This document shows, one piece after another, positions 1-10,354 of a stretch of DNA of 64,000 bases. The notes under the pieces are model-generated. The model did not search any database, was not told the DNA's origin, and worked only from the letters and a program-made list of their open reading frames with translations. The DNA is from CAWHMS01 sp963830495. Its GTDB lineage: Bacteria; Actinomycetota; Actinomycetes; Propionibacteriales; Nocardioidaceae. A program made the position numbers and the translations under genes. The DNA lies in contig CAWHMS010000002.1 in NCBI GenBank assembly GCA_963830495.1, forward strand, positions 1,302,001 through 1,366,000, read 5' to 3'. The number at the start of each line of letters is the position of its first letter. Positions within the stretch are counted from its first letter, which is position 1.

Positions 1-1
1 G

Positions 2-1403
2 TGTGGTGTCGAGCCGACCCGTGTCGTCGAGTACAAGCCGCTCCTCGACGCCGCGCTCGACCAGGCCCGCCATCGGCCGGGATTCTGCGTGGTCAAGCAA
101 CGGCCCGAGGCGACGGCAAAGCTGGTCGAGGGTCGAGACCTCGACTGGGATGTCGCCATGCGCGCCGGCCGCACCGACCCAGCCGAGTGCGTCGACCTCG
201 CTGCGACCGATCCGCTGTACGTGCTGTACACCTCGGGGACGACCGGCAAGCCGAAGGGGATCGTGCGCGACAACGGCGGCCACGCGGTCGCGCTGACCTG
301 GTCGATGAGCAACGTCTACGACATCGCACCCGGCCAGGTCTGGTGGGCTGCGTCCGACGTCGGCTGGGTCGTCGGGCACTCCTACATCGTCTACGCCCCG
401 CTACTGGCCGGTGCCACGACGGTGCTCTACGAGGGCAAGCCGGTCGGCACTCCTGACGCGGGCGCCTTCTGGCGGGTCGTGTCGGACTACCGCGTCGAAG
501 GGCTCTTCACGGCTCCGACGGCCATCCGGGCGATCAAGCGCGACGACCCCGAGGGCGAGCAGCTGCGACATCACGACACGACGAGCCTTCGGCACCTCTT
601 CCTGGCCGGCGAGCGACTCGACCCGGAGACCTACGGCTGGGCCACCCAGCATCTCGGCGTACCGGTCATCGACAACTGGTGGCAGACCGAGACCGGCTGG
701 CCGATCGTGGCCAACCTGCGCGGGCTCGAGCAGATGCCCATCAAGCCCGGGTCGCCGACGGTTCCGGTCCCGGGGTACGACGTCCGGGTGCTCGACCACG
801 AGGGCCGCGAGGTCCCCGCTGGCGATGAGGGGGCGATCTGCATCAAGCTGCCACTGCCGCCGGGCACGCTCCCGACGCTCTGGGGCGACGACGACCGCTA
901 CGTCGACTCCTACTTGAGTGCGGTCGAGGGCTACTACCTCAGCGGAGACGGCGGCCACGTCGACGAGGACGGCTATGTGTATGTGATGGGTCGCACCGAC
1001 GACGTGATCAACGTCGCCGGGCACCGGCTGTCAACAGGCGCGATAGAGGCGGTGCTCAGCACGCATCCCGCCGTCGCCGAGTGTGCGGTGATCGGCGCGG
1101 CCGACGACCTCAAGGGCCAGGTGCCCCGCGGCTTCGTCGTGCTCAAGAGCGGGTACGACGTCAACGCCGACGAGCTGCGCGAGCGAGCTCGTGGCGCAGG
1201 TGCGCGACGAGATCGGACCCGTCGCAGCGTTCCGGAGTGTCAGCGTCGTACCGGCGCTCCCGAAGACGCGGTCGGGCAAGATCCTCCGCAAGACGATGCG
1301 CCAGATCGCCGATGGCGAGGATCCCGCGGTACCGTCCACCATCGAGGATCCAGACGTGCTGGTGCGTATCACGCCGACGCTGCGCGCAGCTCACAGAGAG
1401 TGA
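2..1403 (+). pseudogene. prpE: Propionyl-CoA synthetase (acyl-CoA ligase), 5'-truncated by the window and frameshifted
   Basis: C-terminal part of an ANL-superfamily AMP-forming acyl-CoA synthetase of the PrpE type, which activates propionate (or acetate) to its CoA ester. The reading frame is already open at the window edge (GVEPTRVVEYKPLLDAAL), so the start lies upstream. Visible motifs are the P-loop-like YTSGTTGKPKG, the DNWWQTETGW adenylate-binding stretch, and the YYLSGDGG and GRTDDVINVAGHR core motifs. The catalytic-lysine end, KTRSGKILRKTMRQIADGE, lies in another frame: one extra base near 1184 shifts the ORF between ADELRE and ELVAQVRDEIGPVAAF. As read, the protein would lose its active C-terminal lysine and run into a nonsense tail merging with dhaK. 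Family assignment is firm; whether the indel is biological is open. Confidence 0.85.
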
Positions 1404-1465
1404 GGCCCCGCGACGTCGGTGTCGACCGGTTGTTGGGCAGGTCCGACTGTGGTCGGATGGCACTC

Positions 1466-2470
<1,005 letters not shown>

Positions 2471-2473
2471 ACC

Positions 2474-3109
2474 ATGGCGGACACGATCACCAAGTCGACG
2501 CTGGCCGACTGGCTGCGCCGCTTCGCCGAGGTGGTGCACGACCAGGCTCCCTACCTGACCGAGCTGGACTCGGCCATCGGCGACGCGGACCACGGCGCGA
2601 ATCTCGACCGCGGCATGCGAGCCGTCGTGGCGGCAGTCGACGCGACTGACTTCGAGTCGGCCGACGCGATGCTGAAGAAGGCAGGGATGACCCTCGTGAG
2701 CACCGTGGGCGGCGCCAGTGGTCCGCTGTACGGCACCTTCTTCCTGCGGTTCGCCGCGGCGCTCGCCGACACGGACAGCATCGACGCCGACGCGCTGGGT
2801 CGAGCCTGGCGCGGCGGCGTCGAAGGGATCGTGGCGCGAGGCAAGGCCGAGGTCGGTGACAAGACGATGGTCGACGCGTGGCAGCCGGCGCTTGAGGCGT
2901 ACGACGCCGCGGTCGCCGGCGGCGACGATCTCGGTGCAGCCACCAGGGCGGCCGCCGCGGCTGCCGCACAGGGGTGCGAGAGCACGATCCCCCTGGTGGC
3001 CCGCAAGGGGCGTGCCAGCTACCTCGGCGAGCGCAGCGCAGGACACCAGGATCCCGGGGCGACGAGCACGACCTTGCTTCTCGAGACGGCTGCTGACACC
3101 TTCGCGTGA
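2474..3109 (+). CDS. dhaL: Dihydroxyacetone kinase ADP-binding subunit DhaL
   Basis: 211-residue DhaL, the nucleotide-binding subunit whose bound ADP is rephosphorylated by DhaM and which passes phosphate to DhaK-bound dihydroxyacetone. LDSAIGDADHGANLDRGM contains the conserved aspartates that hold Mg-ADP, and TMVDAWQPALEAY and GRASYLGERSAGHQDPGA are the other family blocks. Length is typical. The stop overlaps the GTG start of dhaM by 4 bp, so the genes are translationally coupled. An ATP-dependent DhaL homologue is excluded by the DhaM gene directly downstream. Confidence 0.95.
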   Translation: MADTITKSTLADWLRRFAEVVHDQAPYLTELDSAIGDADHGANLDRGMRAVVAAVDATDFESADAMLKKAGMTLVSTVGGASGPLYGTFFLRFAAALADTDSIDADALGRAWRGGVEGIVARGKAEVGDKTMVDAWQPALEAYDAAVAGGDDLGAATRAAAAAAAQGCESTIPLVARKGRASYLGERSAGHQDPGATSTTLLLETAADTFA

Positions 3110-5616
3110 TCGGCATCGTCGTCGTCTCGCACAGCAGGGCGCTGGCTGACGCCGCGGTGGCGCTCGCCGCCGATATGGTCGACGCGGATCGCCGGCCCCA
3201 GATCAGGATGGCCGCTGGGCTCGACGCCGACACCTTCGGCACCGACGCCAGTGCCGTGGCCGCGGCCATCTCCGACGTGGACGGTCCGGACGGCGTCCTG
3301 GTGCTGCTCGACCTCGGCAGCGCGGTACTGAGTGCCGAGATGGCGCTGGAGTTCGTCGACACCGAGGTGGCGAAGCGGGTGGTGCTGTCTTCGGCGCCGC
3401 TCGTCGAAGGTCTCGTCGCAGCAGTTGTCACGGCGTCCACCGGCGCGACGCTCGACGCGGTCGCCGAGGAAGCCCTCGACGGGTTGACCGGCAAGCAGGA
3501 ACACCTCGGCGTGAGCGATGCCTCGGGAGACGGCTCCGTCGCCGCGGGTGGCGAGCCGGCGCCGGGGGTCGACGGGGACCGGCTCGATGGCGGCGTCTCG
3601 AGGGAGCTCGAGGTCTCGAACGAGCACGGCCTGCACGCCCGGCCGGCAGCCCGGCTGGTAGCCCTGGTCCGAAGTCACGACGCACGGGTCGCGCTGACGA
3701 ACGTCCGTACCGGCAAGGGTCCTGTCGACGCGCGAAGCCTGACCAAGGTGGCGACGCTCGATGCCCGCCAGGGCGACCGGGTCAAGGTCATCGCCGCAGG
3801 ACCGCAGGCCGAGGAGGTGCTGGCGGCGGTCGCGATGCTCGCCGAGGCCAATTGGGGTGACGACTCATCCGAGAGCCCCAAGCCGCCAGACCCGACGACG
3901 AGCCGTACCGGCAGTGGACTCGACGTCGCACTGGGACCGGCGGTGGTGACGGACGCCGACGTGGACCTTGCTGGCTACGTCCCGGCAGAGCCGGGCACCG
4001 AACGATCTCGCTCCGACGCCGCGGTCGCGGCGGCTCTGGCACAGATCGACGCACTCGAGCGGCACAGTGCCGAGGCCGTAGGTGCCGACGCGGCAGCCAT
4101 CTTCGCGGCGCATCGGGCCATGCTCGACGATCCCGACCTGCTCGACGACGTACGCCGCGACATCGACTCCGGGCGCAGCGCTCCCGACGCCTGGTCCGAC
4201 CGGTTGGGCTCTGTGGCCGCCGCCTTCGAGGCGCTGCCGGACCCCTATCAGCAGGAGCGCGCGCAAGACGTGCGCAGCGTGCTTCGCCGGGTGCACAGCG
4301 CATTCGTCGGAGAAGCGCCCGCCGAGGCAGAGCAGGGCGGCGGCATCCTCGTCGTGCCGGAGCTCGACGCCGCCACGGCTGCTGTCGTGGACATCGATGA
4401 CGTGACAGGCATCATCACGATCGCCGGCGGCGCGACGGGGCACGGGGTCATCGTGGCGCGGTCCCGCGGCATACCGATCGTGACCGATCTCGGGGCAGCG
4501 GCCGCGGCCATCACGGGCGGCACCATGGTTGCCTTCGACGCCCGAACCCGCAGGCTCGAGATCGACCCCGACGCCGAGACCCAGGCGGAGTTCCGCGCGC
4601 TGATCGAGCATCGATCGGGGGAGCGCGCTGCCGCGCTCGCCGCCGCCACAGGTCCCGCCGTCACGACCGACGGGTGCCGGATCGTGGTCAACGCCAACGT
4701 GACGTCGGTCGGCGACGCGCATGCCGCGGCGGAGCAGGGTGCCGACGGCTCGGGGCTGGTGCGCACCGAGGTGCTGTTCGGCGGTTGGCGTTCGGCGCCC
4801 GGCGTCACCGAGCAGGCGGCGGCGTTCGGTGAGATCGCCGACGCGCTGAAGGGCAGGTCCATCACGATCCGCACCTGGGACGTCGGCGGTGACAAGCCGC
4901 TGGCCTTCCTCCCGCAACCACGCGAAGCCAACCCGTTCCTGGGCGAGCGCGGCCTCAGGCTGCTCCAGCGCCAGCCCCAGGTGCTCGTCGATCAGCTGCG
5001 CGCCGTCTGCCTCGTGGCCCGCGAGCACCCGGTCCAGGTGATGTTCCCGATGGTGACGACGCGTGCGGAGGTGGACTGGGCGCTCGAGCGGCTGCGCGAG
5101 GCCGCCCGTGACACCGGTGGCGAGCCGCCGCAGGCGATGAAGGTCGGCATCATGGTCGAGGTGCCTGCCGCCGCGGTCCGGATCCGCCAGATCGCCGCCG
5201 GGCTCGACTTTGTCAGCATCGGCACCAACGACCTCACCCAGTACACCACCGCCGCCGAGCGGGGGAATGCCGCGGTGGCGGCGCTGGCGGACGCGCTCGA
5301 CCCGGCCGTGCTCGAGCTGGTCCGGCACGTGTGCGCCGAGCTGCCCGACGACGTCGCGGTGGCCGTCTGTGGTGACCTGGCCGGCGACCCCGCCGCAGCC
5401 GTGCTCCTGGTCGGCCTCGGAGTCCGCGAGCTCAGCGCCGTCGGGCCTCAAGTGCCCTTGGTGAAGGCGCGGCTACGCGAGGTGAGTCTGGGCACTGCCC
5501 GGCAGCTTGCCGCGCAGGCGCTCTCCTTGTCGTCGGCCACCGATGTGCGTGAGCTGCTCCAACGCTCGGGTGATCCTGGCGCCGTGCCGGCCGATCAGCG
5601 CACGCCCCAGGAGTAG
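3106..5616 (+). CDS. dhaM: Multidomain phosphocarrier DhaM-HPr-enzyme I
   Basis: 836-residue phosphotransferase that should deliver phosphate from PEP to DhaL-bound ADP. Domain 1 (about 1-125) is the DhaM EIIA-mannose-like fold with His9 in VVVSHSRAL. Domain 2 (about 165-250) is an HPr domain with phospho-His177 in HGLHARPAARL. Domain 3 (about 270-815) is a full-length enzyme I: phospho-His446 in GGATGHGVIVARSRGIP, the PEP-binding barrel with FPMVTTRAEVDWAL, SIGTNDLTQYTTAAERGN, and Cys755 in VAVCGDLAGDP. E. coli DhaM carries only an N-terminal piece of enzyme I, so this version looks self-sufficient for PEP-driven phosphorylation. The enzyme I histidine motif reads TGH where TSH is usual. The GTG start overlaps the dhaL stop; the 3' end overlaps the convergent lrp gene by about 22 bp. 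Confidence 0.93.
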   Translation: MIGIVVVSHSRALADAAVALAADMVDADRRPQIRMAAGLDADTFGTDASAVAAAISDVDGPDGVLVLLDLGSAVLSAEMALEFVDTEVAKRVVLSSAPLVEGLVAAVVTASTGATLDAVAEEALDGLTGKQEHLGVSDASGDGSVAAGGEPAPGVDGDRLDGGVSRELEVSNEHGLHARPAARLVALVRSHDARVALTNVRTGKGPVDARSLTKVATLDARQGDRVKVIAAGPQAEEVLAAVAMLAEANWGDDSSESPKPPDPTTSRTGSGLDVALGPAVVTDADVDLAGYVPAEPGTERSRSDAAVAAALAQIDALERHSAEAVGADAAAIFAAHRAMLDDPDLLDDVRRDIDSGRSAPDAWSDRLGSVAAAFEALPDPYQQERAQDVRSVLRRVHSAFVGEAPAEAEQGGGILVVPELDAATAAVVDIDDVTGIITIAGGATGHGVIVARSRGIPIVTDLGAAAAAITGGTMVAFDARTRRLEIDPDAETQAEFRALIEHRSGERAAALAAATGPAVTTDGCRIVVNANVTSVGDAHAAAEQGADGSGLVRTEVLFGGWRSAPGVTEQAAAFGEIADALKGRSITIRTWDVGGDKPLAFLPQPREANPFLGERGLRLLQRQPQVLVDQLRAVCLVAREHPVQVMFPMVTTRAEVDWALERLREAARDTGGEPPQAMKVGIMVEVPAAAVRIRQIAAGLDFVSIGTNDLTQYTTAAERGNAAVAALADALDPAVLELVRHVCAELPDDVAVAVCGDLAGDPAAAVLLVGLGVRELSAVGPQVPLVKARLREVSLGTARQLAAQALSLSSATDVRELLQRSGDPGAVPADQRTPQE

Positions 5617-6077
5617 GTCTGCTTGTGCAGCTTGAGGTAGACGAAGGACTCGGTGGAGCGCACGCCCGGGACGCACCGGATCCGCTTCGAGACCAGCTCG
5701 AGCAGGTGGTTGTCGCTCTCACACACGACCTCGAGCATGATGTCGAAGCTGCCAGCGGTCATGACGATGTACTCGACCTCGGGCATGTGCTCGAGCTTGG
5801 CCACCACCGGGTCCAGGTCGCCCTCCGCGTGGATCCCGATCATCGCCTGCCGGGCGAAGCCCAGCTGCAGCGGATCGGTGACGGCGACGATCTGCATGAC
5901 GCCCTGCTCGAGCAGTCGTTGGACGCGTTGCCGAACCGCCGCCTCCGAGAGCCCTACCGCCTTGCCGATCGAGGCGTACGGCATCCTGCCGTCGTGCTGC
6001 AACTGCTCGATGATGCCTTTCGAGACCTCGTCGAGGTGCGGGCGGTGGTTGTCGGTACGTGGGGCCACGGGCGTCAT
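5595..6077 (-). CDS. Lrp/AsnC-family transcriptional regulator
   Basis: 160-residue regulator with an N-terminal winged helix-turn-helix (MPYASIGKAVGLSEAAVRQR) and a C-terminal RAM/AsnC effector domain (VEYIVMTAGSFDIMLEVV; VRSTESFVYLKL). Such proteins form octamers that sense amino acids or related metabolites. The start was placed at MTPVAPRTDNHRP, giving family length. It is divergent from the potD-A-B-C operon with 142 bp between starts, so control of polyamine uptake is the natural inference. A candidate operator (6105-6115) sits 28 bp above its own start and matches a site 24 bp above the aminotransferase gene that ends this cluster. The effector is unknown. Confidence 0.9.
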   Translation of the reverse strand: MTPVAPRTDNHRPHLDEVSKGIIEQLQHDGRMPYASIGKAVGLSEAAVRQRVQRLLEQGVMQIVAVTDPLQLGFARQAMIGIHAEGDLDPVVAKLEHMPEVEYIVMTAGSFDIMLEVVCESDNHLLELVSKRIRCVPGVRSTESFVYLKLHKQTYSWGVR

Positions 6078-6104
6078 ACTGCTGCGAGAACGCTGGCCAT
6101 GCAA

Positions 6105-6115
6105 GCATTTGGCCC
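6105..6115. promoter_or_regulatory. Candidate Lrp-type operator, copy 1 (GCATTTGGCCC)
   Basis: The 11-mer GCATTTGGCCC lies between the lrp gene and potD, 28 bp upstream of the lrp start. The same 11-mer occurs in opposite orientation at 12389-12399, 24 bp upstream of the aminotransferase start. Both copies also abut an ATGCAAGC sequence. The identity and matching placement suggest a shared operator; binding by the adjacent Lrp protein is inference. Confidence 0.45.
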
Positions 6116-6219
6116 TAGATTTCGTTGCTTTGGAGTAACTCCTCGACGGAATCCCTTGTCCGAACTCACGCGATCTGACAGGATCGCCCCCGCAGTCATC
6201 GAGTCGAAAGGTCGCCCCC

Positions 6220-7401
6220 ATGAGCCGTCTCGTCGTGCCCCCCGGACTGAGTCGAAGAGGATTCCTGCAGGGAGCATCACTCTCCGCCCTGGCCATCGGC
6301 GGGAGCGGCCTGCTGGCCGCGTGCGGCACGGACAGTGCCACGGTCGAAGCCGGCTCGTGCGAGAGCACGGACAACAGCGACACGGAGAAGGAAATCGCCT
6401 TCTCCAACTGGATCGGCTATGTCGACCCTGTCAAGGCAAACGACACCTCCACGCTGGAGGAGTTCGAGAAGCAGACCGGTATCACGGTCGACTACGTCAC
6501 GGACGTCAATGACAACGAGCAGTTCTTCGCGAAGGTCTCACCGCAGTTGCAGGACTGCAAGTCGACCGGTCGTGACGTCTTTGTCGTGACCGACTTCATG
6601 GCGGCCCGAATGATCGACCTGGGCTGGATCCAGAAGCTCGACCACGCGAACATGCCCAACGTCGACGCGAACCTGATTCCCTTCCTCAAGTCGCCCGACT
6701 GGGACCCCAACAGGGACTACAGCGTCCCGTGGCAGAGCGGTATGACCGGGATCTGCTACAACTCCGAGCTCACCGACCCGGTCACAAGCTTCGAGGAGTT
6801 GTTGACCCGCTCTGACCTCAACGGCAAGGTTGAGCTGCTCACCGAAATGCGCGACACCATGGGGTTCATGCTGCTGCTTGTCGGTGCAGACCCGGAGGAC
6901 TTCTCCGACGACGAGTTCAGCGCTGCGATCGACAAGCTGCAGGGGTACGTCGACAGCGGCCAGATCAGGCGCTTCGCAGGCAACAACTACGTCGACGACA
7001 TGAAGGCCGGCAACATCGTGGCCTGCGAGGCGTGGAGCGGTGACGTCATCAACCTGCTCGGCGGCGCCCCCTACGAGTATGTCCAACCGGAGGAGGGCTT
7101 TGCGCTCTGGACCGACAACATGCTCGTCCCCAACCTGGCTGAGCACAAGACCAACGTCGAGAAGATCATGGACTTCTACTACGACCCGGTCAATGCTGCG
7201 AAGCTGGCCGCGTGGAACTACTACTTCTGCCCGGTCGACGGTGCGCAGCAGGAGATCGGCCAGTTCGACAAGTCCGCGGTCAACAGCCCGTTCATCTTCG
7301 TCGACGACAAGACCCTTGAGTCGGGATTCATGTTCATGTCGCTGAGCGACACGCAGGAGCAGGATTACCAGCGTCAGTACAACGAGGTGATGGGTGGCTG
7401 A
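6220..7401 (+). CDS. potD: Polyamine ABC transporter substrate-binding lipoprotein (PotD-like)
   Basis: 393-residue extracellular binding protein for spermidine/putrescine-type ligands. The N-terminus has a twin-arginine motif (SRRGFLQGA) followed by a hydrophobic stretch and the lipobox LAAC, so it should be exported folded by Tat and lipid-anchored. The mature part begins its fold with IAFSNWIGYVDP and has the PotD/F-like VPWQSGMTGICYNS and GDVINLL blocks. A GAAAGG Shine-Dalgarno lies about 8 bp before the ATG. First gene of potD-potA-potB-potC, 26 bp before potA. A neighbouring diamine aminotransferase supports putrescine as ligand, though ligand choice cannot be read from sequence alone. 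Confidence 0.88.
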   Translation: MSRLVVPPGLSRRGFLQGASLSALAIGGSGLLAACGTDSATVEAGSCESTDNSDTEKEIAFSNWIGYVDPVKANDTSTLEEFEKQTGITVDYVTDVNDNEQFFAKVSPQLQDCKSTGRDVFVVTDFMAARMIDLGWIQKLDHANMPNVDANLIPFLKSPDWDPNRDYSVPWQSGMTGICYNSELTDPVTSFEELLTRSDLNGKVELLTEMRDTMGFMLLLVGADPEDFSDDEFSAAIDKLQGYVDSGQIRRFAGNNYVDDMKAGNIVACEAWSGDVINLLGGAPYEYVQPEEGFALWTDNMLVPNLAEHKTNVEKIMDFYYDPVNAAKLAAWNYYFCPVDGAQQEIGQFDKSAVNSPFIFVDDKTLESGFMFMSLSDTQEQDYQRQYNEVMGG

Positions 7402-7427
7402 CACCCACGACGAAAGCGCGAGGTGAC

Positions 7428-8585
7428 ATGACCGACAGCACGGCCACGGACAATGGATCCGGAGGCGACGACCTCCGCCTCGACCGCGTCACCAAGAAGT
7501 TCGGCGACTTCATCGCAGTCGACGACCTGACGCTCACCGTCCCGCAGGGTTCGTTCTTCGCCCTGCTCGGGCCCTCAGGCTGCGGCAAGACGACGACACT
7601 CCGCATAGTTGCCGGCCTGGAGGACCCGACGATGGGGGAGGTCTTCATCGGCGAGGAGAACATCACCGGGCTCAGACCTTACAAGCGACCGGTCAACACC
7701 GTCTTCCAGTCCTATGCCTTGTTTCCGCATCTGACGATCTTCGACAACGTCGCCTTCGGTCTGCGTCGCAGACGCGTGAGCAGCATCAAGCCCCAGGTCG
7801 AGGAGATGCTTGAGCTGGTCGAACTCACGGGATACGGAGAGCGCAAGCCGAGGCAGCTGTCAGGCGGCCAGCAGCAGCGCGTCGCCCTGGCACGCGCGCT
7901 CATCAACCATCCAGGCGTGCTGCTTCTCGACGAGCCGCTCGGCGCACTCGACCTCAAGCTGCGGCGCCAGATGCAGATCGAGCTCAAGCGTATCCAGATC
8001 GAAGTCGGCACGACCTTCGTGCACGTCACGCACGACCAAGAAGAGGCCATGACGATGGCCGACACCATCGCCGTGATGAACGCGGGGATCATCGAACAGT
8101 TGGGTGCGCCGGCCGAGCTCTACGAGAACCCGCAGACCACCTTTGTCGCCAACTTCTTGGGGCAGTCGAACCTCCTCATGACCGACGTCGTGGATACCAC
8201 CAGCCAGTACGTCGTCGTCGACTGTCAGGGACAGAAGGTCGGCGTCGAGGCGAGCCGCTGCCACACCGACACCGGGCGGGGCTGGCTGGGAGTCCGGCCG
8301 GAGAAGATTTTCGCCAGTCCTCGCGGTCAGGAGGATCCTGAGGGTGTCAACGTGCTGCGCGGGGGCGTCGTGAGCGATGTCAGCTTCGTCGGTGTGTCCA
8401 CGCAGTACCTCGTCAGGATGCCGTGGCAACAGGAGATCATGGTCTTCGAGCAGAACACCGGGCAGCGTCGGCCGTTCAAGAACGGCGACGAGATCGATCT
8501 CGCCTGGAGCCGTGACCACTCGTTCCTGCTGGACGCCGACCAGGACGCACACGCCGGGATGATGACGCCCGAGGACTCCGAATGA
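7428..8585 (+). CDS. potA: Polyamine ABC transporter ATP-binding protein
   Basis: 385-residue ABC ATPase powering the PotBC importer. Walker A is GPSGCGKTTT, the Q-loop is VFQSYALFPHL, the signature is LSGGQQQRVALARAL, Walker B is VLLLDEPLGALD, and the switch histidine is in HVTHDQEEAM. The C-terminal about 110 residues form a TOBE regulatory domain (WLGVRPEKIFAS), as in PotA and other opine/polyamine/iron-type ATPases. The start follows a GAGGTGA Shine-Dalgarno. Its stop overlaps the potB start (ATGA). Confidence 0.93.
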   Translation: MTDSTATDNGSGGDDLRLDRVTKKFGDFIAVDDLTLTVPQGSFFALLGPSGCGKTTTLRIVAGLEDPTMGEVFIGEENITGLRPYKRPVNTVFQSYALFPHLTIFDNVAFGLRRRRVSSIKPQVEEMLELVELTGYGERKPRQLSGGQQQRVALARALINHPGVLLLDEPLGALDLKLRRQMQIELKRIQIEVGTTFVHVTHDQEEAMTMADTIAVMNAGIIEQLGAPAELYENPQTTFVANFLGQSNLLMTDVVDTTSQYVVVDCQGQKVGVEASRCHTDTGRGWLGVRPEKIFASPRGQEDPEGVNVLRGGVVSDVSFVGVSTQYLVRMPWQQEIMVFEQNTGQRRPFKNGDEIDLAWSRDHSFLLDADQDAHAGMMTPEDSE

Positions 8586-9481
8586 CCGCTCCGCCTGCGG
8601 CTCCGCCTGAAGCGCCCGTCGTGGATGGTGAGAGGGCAAAGCGCCGCGGTTGGGGCTGGCTGCTGATCATCCCGGGCATGCTCTGGCTGGGCGTGTTCTT
8701 CCTCTTCCCCACGGTCCAACTGTTCTTCACATCGCTGTATGACCCGAGCGGCTCCTTCGAGACCGGCTACCAGATGACGTGGCACGTCGCGAACTATGTC
8801 GACGCGGTCAAGGACACCTACGAACTGTTCGTCAGGTCGTTCCTGTACGCCGGGATCGCCACGCTGGTGTGCCTGCTCCTCGGCTACCCGCTGGCCTATG
8901 CGATTGCCTTCAAGGCCGGCAGATGGAAGAACGTGATGCTGGTCCTCGTCATCGCCCCGTTCTTCACTAGCTTCCTGTTGCGAACCATCTCGTGGCAGGC
9001 GATCCTCGCGGACAACGGCTGGGTGACCAACTTTGTCCAAGCGATCGGGCTGCTGCCCCAGGACGGTCGGCTCCTCGATACGTCCGTGTCGGTGGTCGCG
9101 GGCCTCATCTACAACTTCTTGCCGTTCATGACGCTGCCGCTCTACGCCTCGCTGGACAAGGTCGACTATCGGCTCATTGAAGCCGCTGGAGACCTGTACT
9201 CCAGCCCCTTCACCGGATTTCGCAAGGTCACATTCCCCCTTGCCATACCGGGCGTGGTCTCTGGCACCCTGCTCACCTTCATCCCGGCGTGCGGGGACTA
9301 CATCAATGCGGAGTTGCTCGGCACCCCGAAGCAGTACATGGTCGGCAACCGCATCCAGTCTGCCTTCCTGGTCGAGCGCAACTATCCGCTGGCGGCGACC
9401 CTCTCCATCATCTTGATGGTCATCGTGGTTCTGATGGTGGTTGTCTACATCCGTCGGGCCGGCACGGAGGAACTGGTCTGA
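8582..9481 (+). CDS. potB: Polyamine ABC transporter permease (PotB-like)
   Basis: 299-residue integral membrane subunit with six predicted transmembrane helices, the first at about residues 20-42 (LLIIPGMLWLGVFFLFP). The EAA loop for docking the ATPase is visible as LIEAAGDLYSSPFTGFRKVTFPLAIPG (split here by my reading, about residues 199-225). Length and topology fit the first permease of binding-protein-dependent polyamine importers. Starts on the potA stop and ends on the potC start, so all three are coupled. Confidence 0.9.
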   Translation: MTAPPAAPPEAPVVDGERAKRRGWGWLLIIPGMLWLGVFFLFPTVQLFFTSLYDPSGSFETGYQMTWHVANYVDAVKDTYELFVRSFLYAGIATLVCLLLGYPLAYAIAFKAGRWKNVMLVLVIAPFFTSFLLRTISWQAILADNGWVTNFVQAIGLLPQDGRLLDTSVSVVAGLIYNFLPFMTLPLYASLDKVDYRLIEAAGDLYSSPFTGFRKVTFPLAIPGVVSGTLLTFIPACGDYINAELLGTPKQYMVGNRIQSAFLVERNYPLAATLSIILMVIVVLMVVVYIRRAGTEELV

Positions 9482-10344
9482 TGGCGACGACGCTCACCCG
9501 GCAGCCGTCTGCAGAACGCGCCCCGAGGCCGCCAGCCCATCGCCGATCCGCCGCCCGCTGGATCTCGGACCACCTGGTGCTGTTCGCCGCCATCATGGTG
9601 CTGATCTACACCTTCGTGCCGATCGCCTATATCTTCGCGCTGTCCTTCAACCAGCCATCCGGCAAGTCCGCATCAGCGGAGTTCGAGTCGTTCACGACCG
9701 GCAACTGGAGAAGCATCTGTGAGCCTGCCGGGCTTTGCGAGTCGCTGTGGCTCAGCTTCCAGGTGAGTCTGGTGGCCACCGCGATCACGACGGTGCTCGG
9801 AACTCTGTTGGCCTTCGGGCTCGTGCGGCACGCCTTCCGCGGACGATCCGCATCCAACCTGGTCATCTTCATGCCGATGGCGACGCCGGAGGTCGTCATG
9901 GGTTCGTCGCTGCTGGCGATGTTCGTCTCTTTGGGCTTCAACAGTGTGTTGGGTTTCATCACGATCGTCATCGCGCACATCATGTTCTGCCTGTCGTTCG
10001 TCGTTGTCACTGTGAAGGCTCGACTGGTCGGCATGGACGCCCGACTCGAACAAGCTGCGATGGACCTCTACGCCAACGAATGGCAGACATTCCGGCTCAT
10101 CACGCTGCCCTTGGCGATGCCGGGTATCGTCGCCGGAGCCTTGCTCTGCTTCTCGCTGAGCTTCGACGACTTCATCGTCACCAACTTCACTGCCGGCCAA
10201 TCCGTGACGTTCCCTCTCTACATCTACGGCAGCAAGCTCAAGGAGTTTCCGCCCCAGCTGTTCGTCGTAGGCAGCATCTTGTTCTTCGTGTCGTTGCTCA
10301 TCGTCGTGCTCGCAGAGCTGCGCCGCCGCGGCCGTCCGGTGTGA
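9481..10344 (+). CDS. potC: Polyamine ABC transporter permease (PotC-like)
   Basis: 287-residue second permease, six predicted helices, with the EAA motif AAMDLYANEWQTFRLITLP and DDFIVTNFTAG near the C-terminus as in PotC. The start was set at ATG 9481, which shares its A with the potB stop (TGATG). An upstream in-frame codon at 9289 would lie inside potB and lacks membrane-protein character, so it was not used. Heterodimerises with PotB to form the channel. Last gene of the operon. Confidence 0.9.
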   Translation: MATTLTRQPSAERAPRPPAHRRSAARWISDHLVLFAAIMVLIYTFVPIAYIFALSFNQPSGKSASAEFESFTTGNWRSICEPAGLCESLWLSFQVSLVATAITTVLGTLLAFGLVRHAFRGRSASNLVIFMPMATPEVVMGSSLLAMFVSLGFNSVLGFITIVIAHIMFCLSFVVVTVKARLVGMDARLEQAAMDLYANEWQTFRLITLPLAMPGIVAGALLCFSLSFDDFIVTNFTAGQSVTFPLYIYGSKLKEFPPQLFVVGSILFFVSLLIVVLAELRRRGRPV

Positions 10345-10354
10345 CCTGGAGCGT

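Noticed and set aside
9289..9480. Longer potC starting inside potB
   Set aside because: The added 64 residues are out-of-frame potB sequence; ATG 9481 on the potB stop fits coupling and family length.
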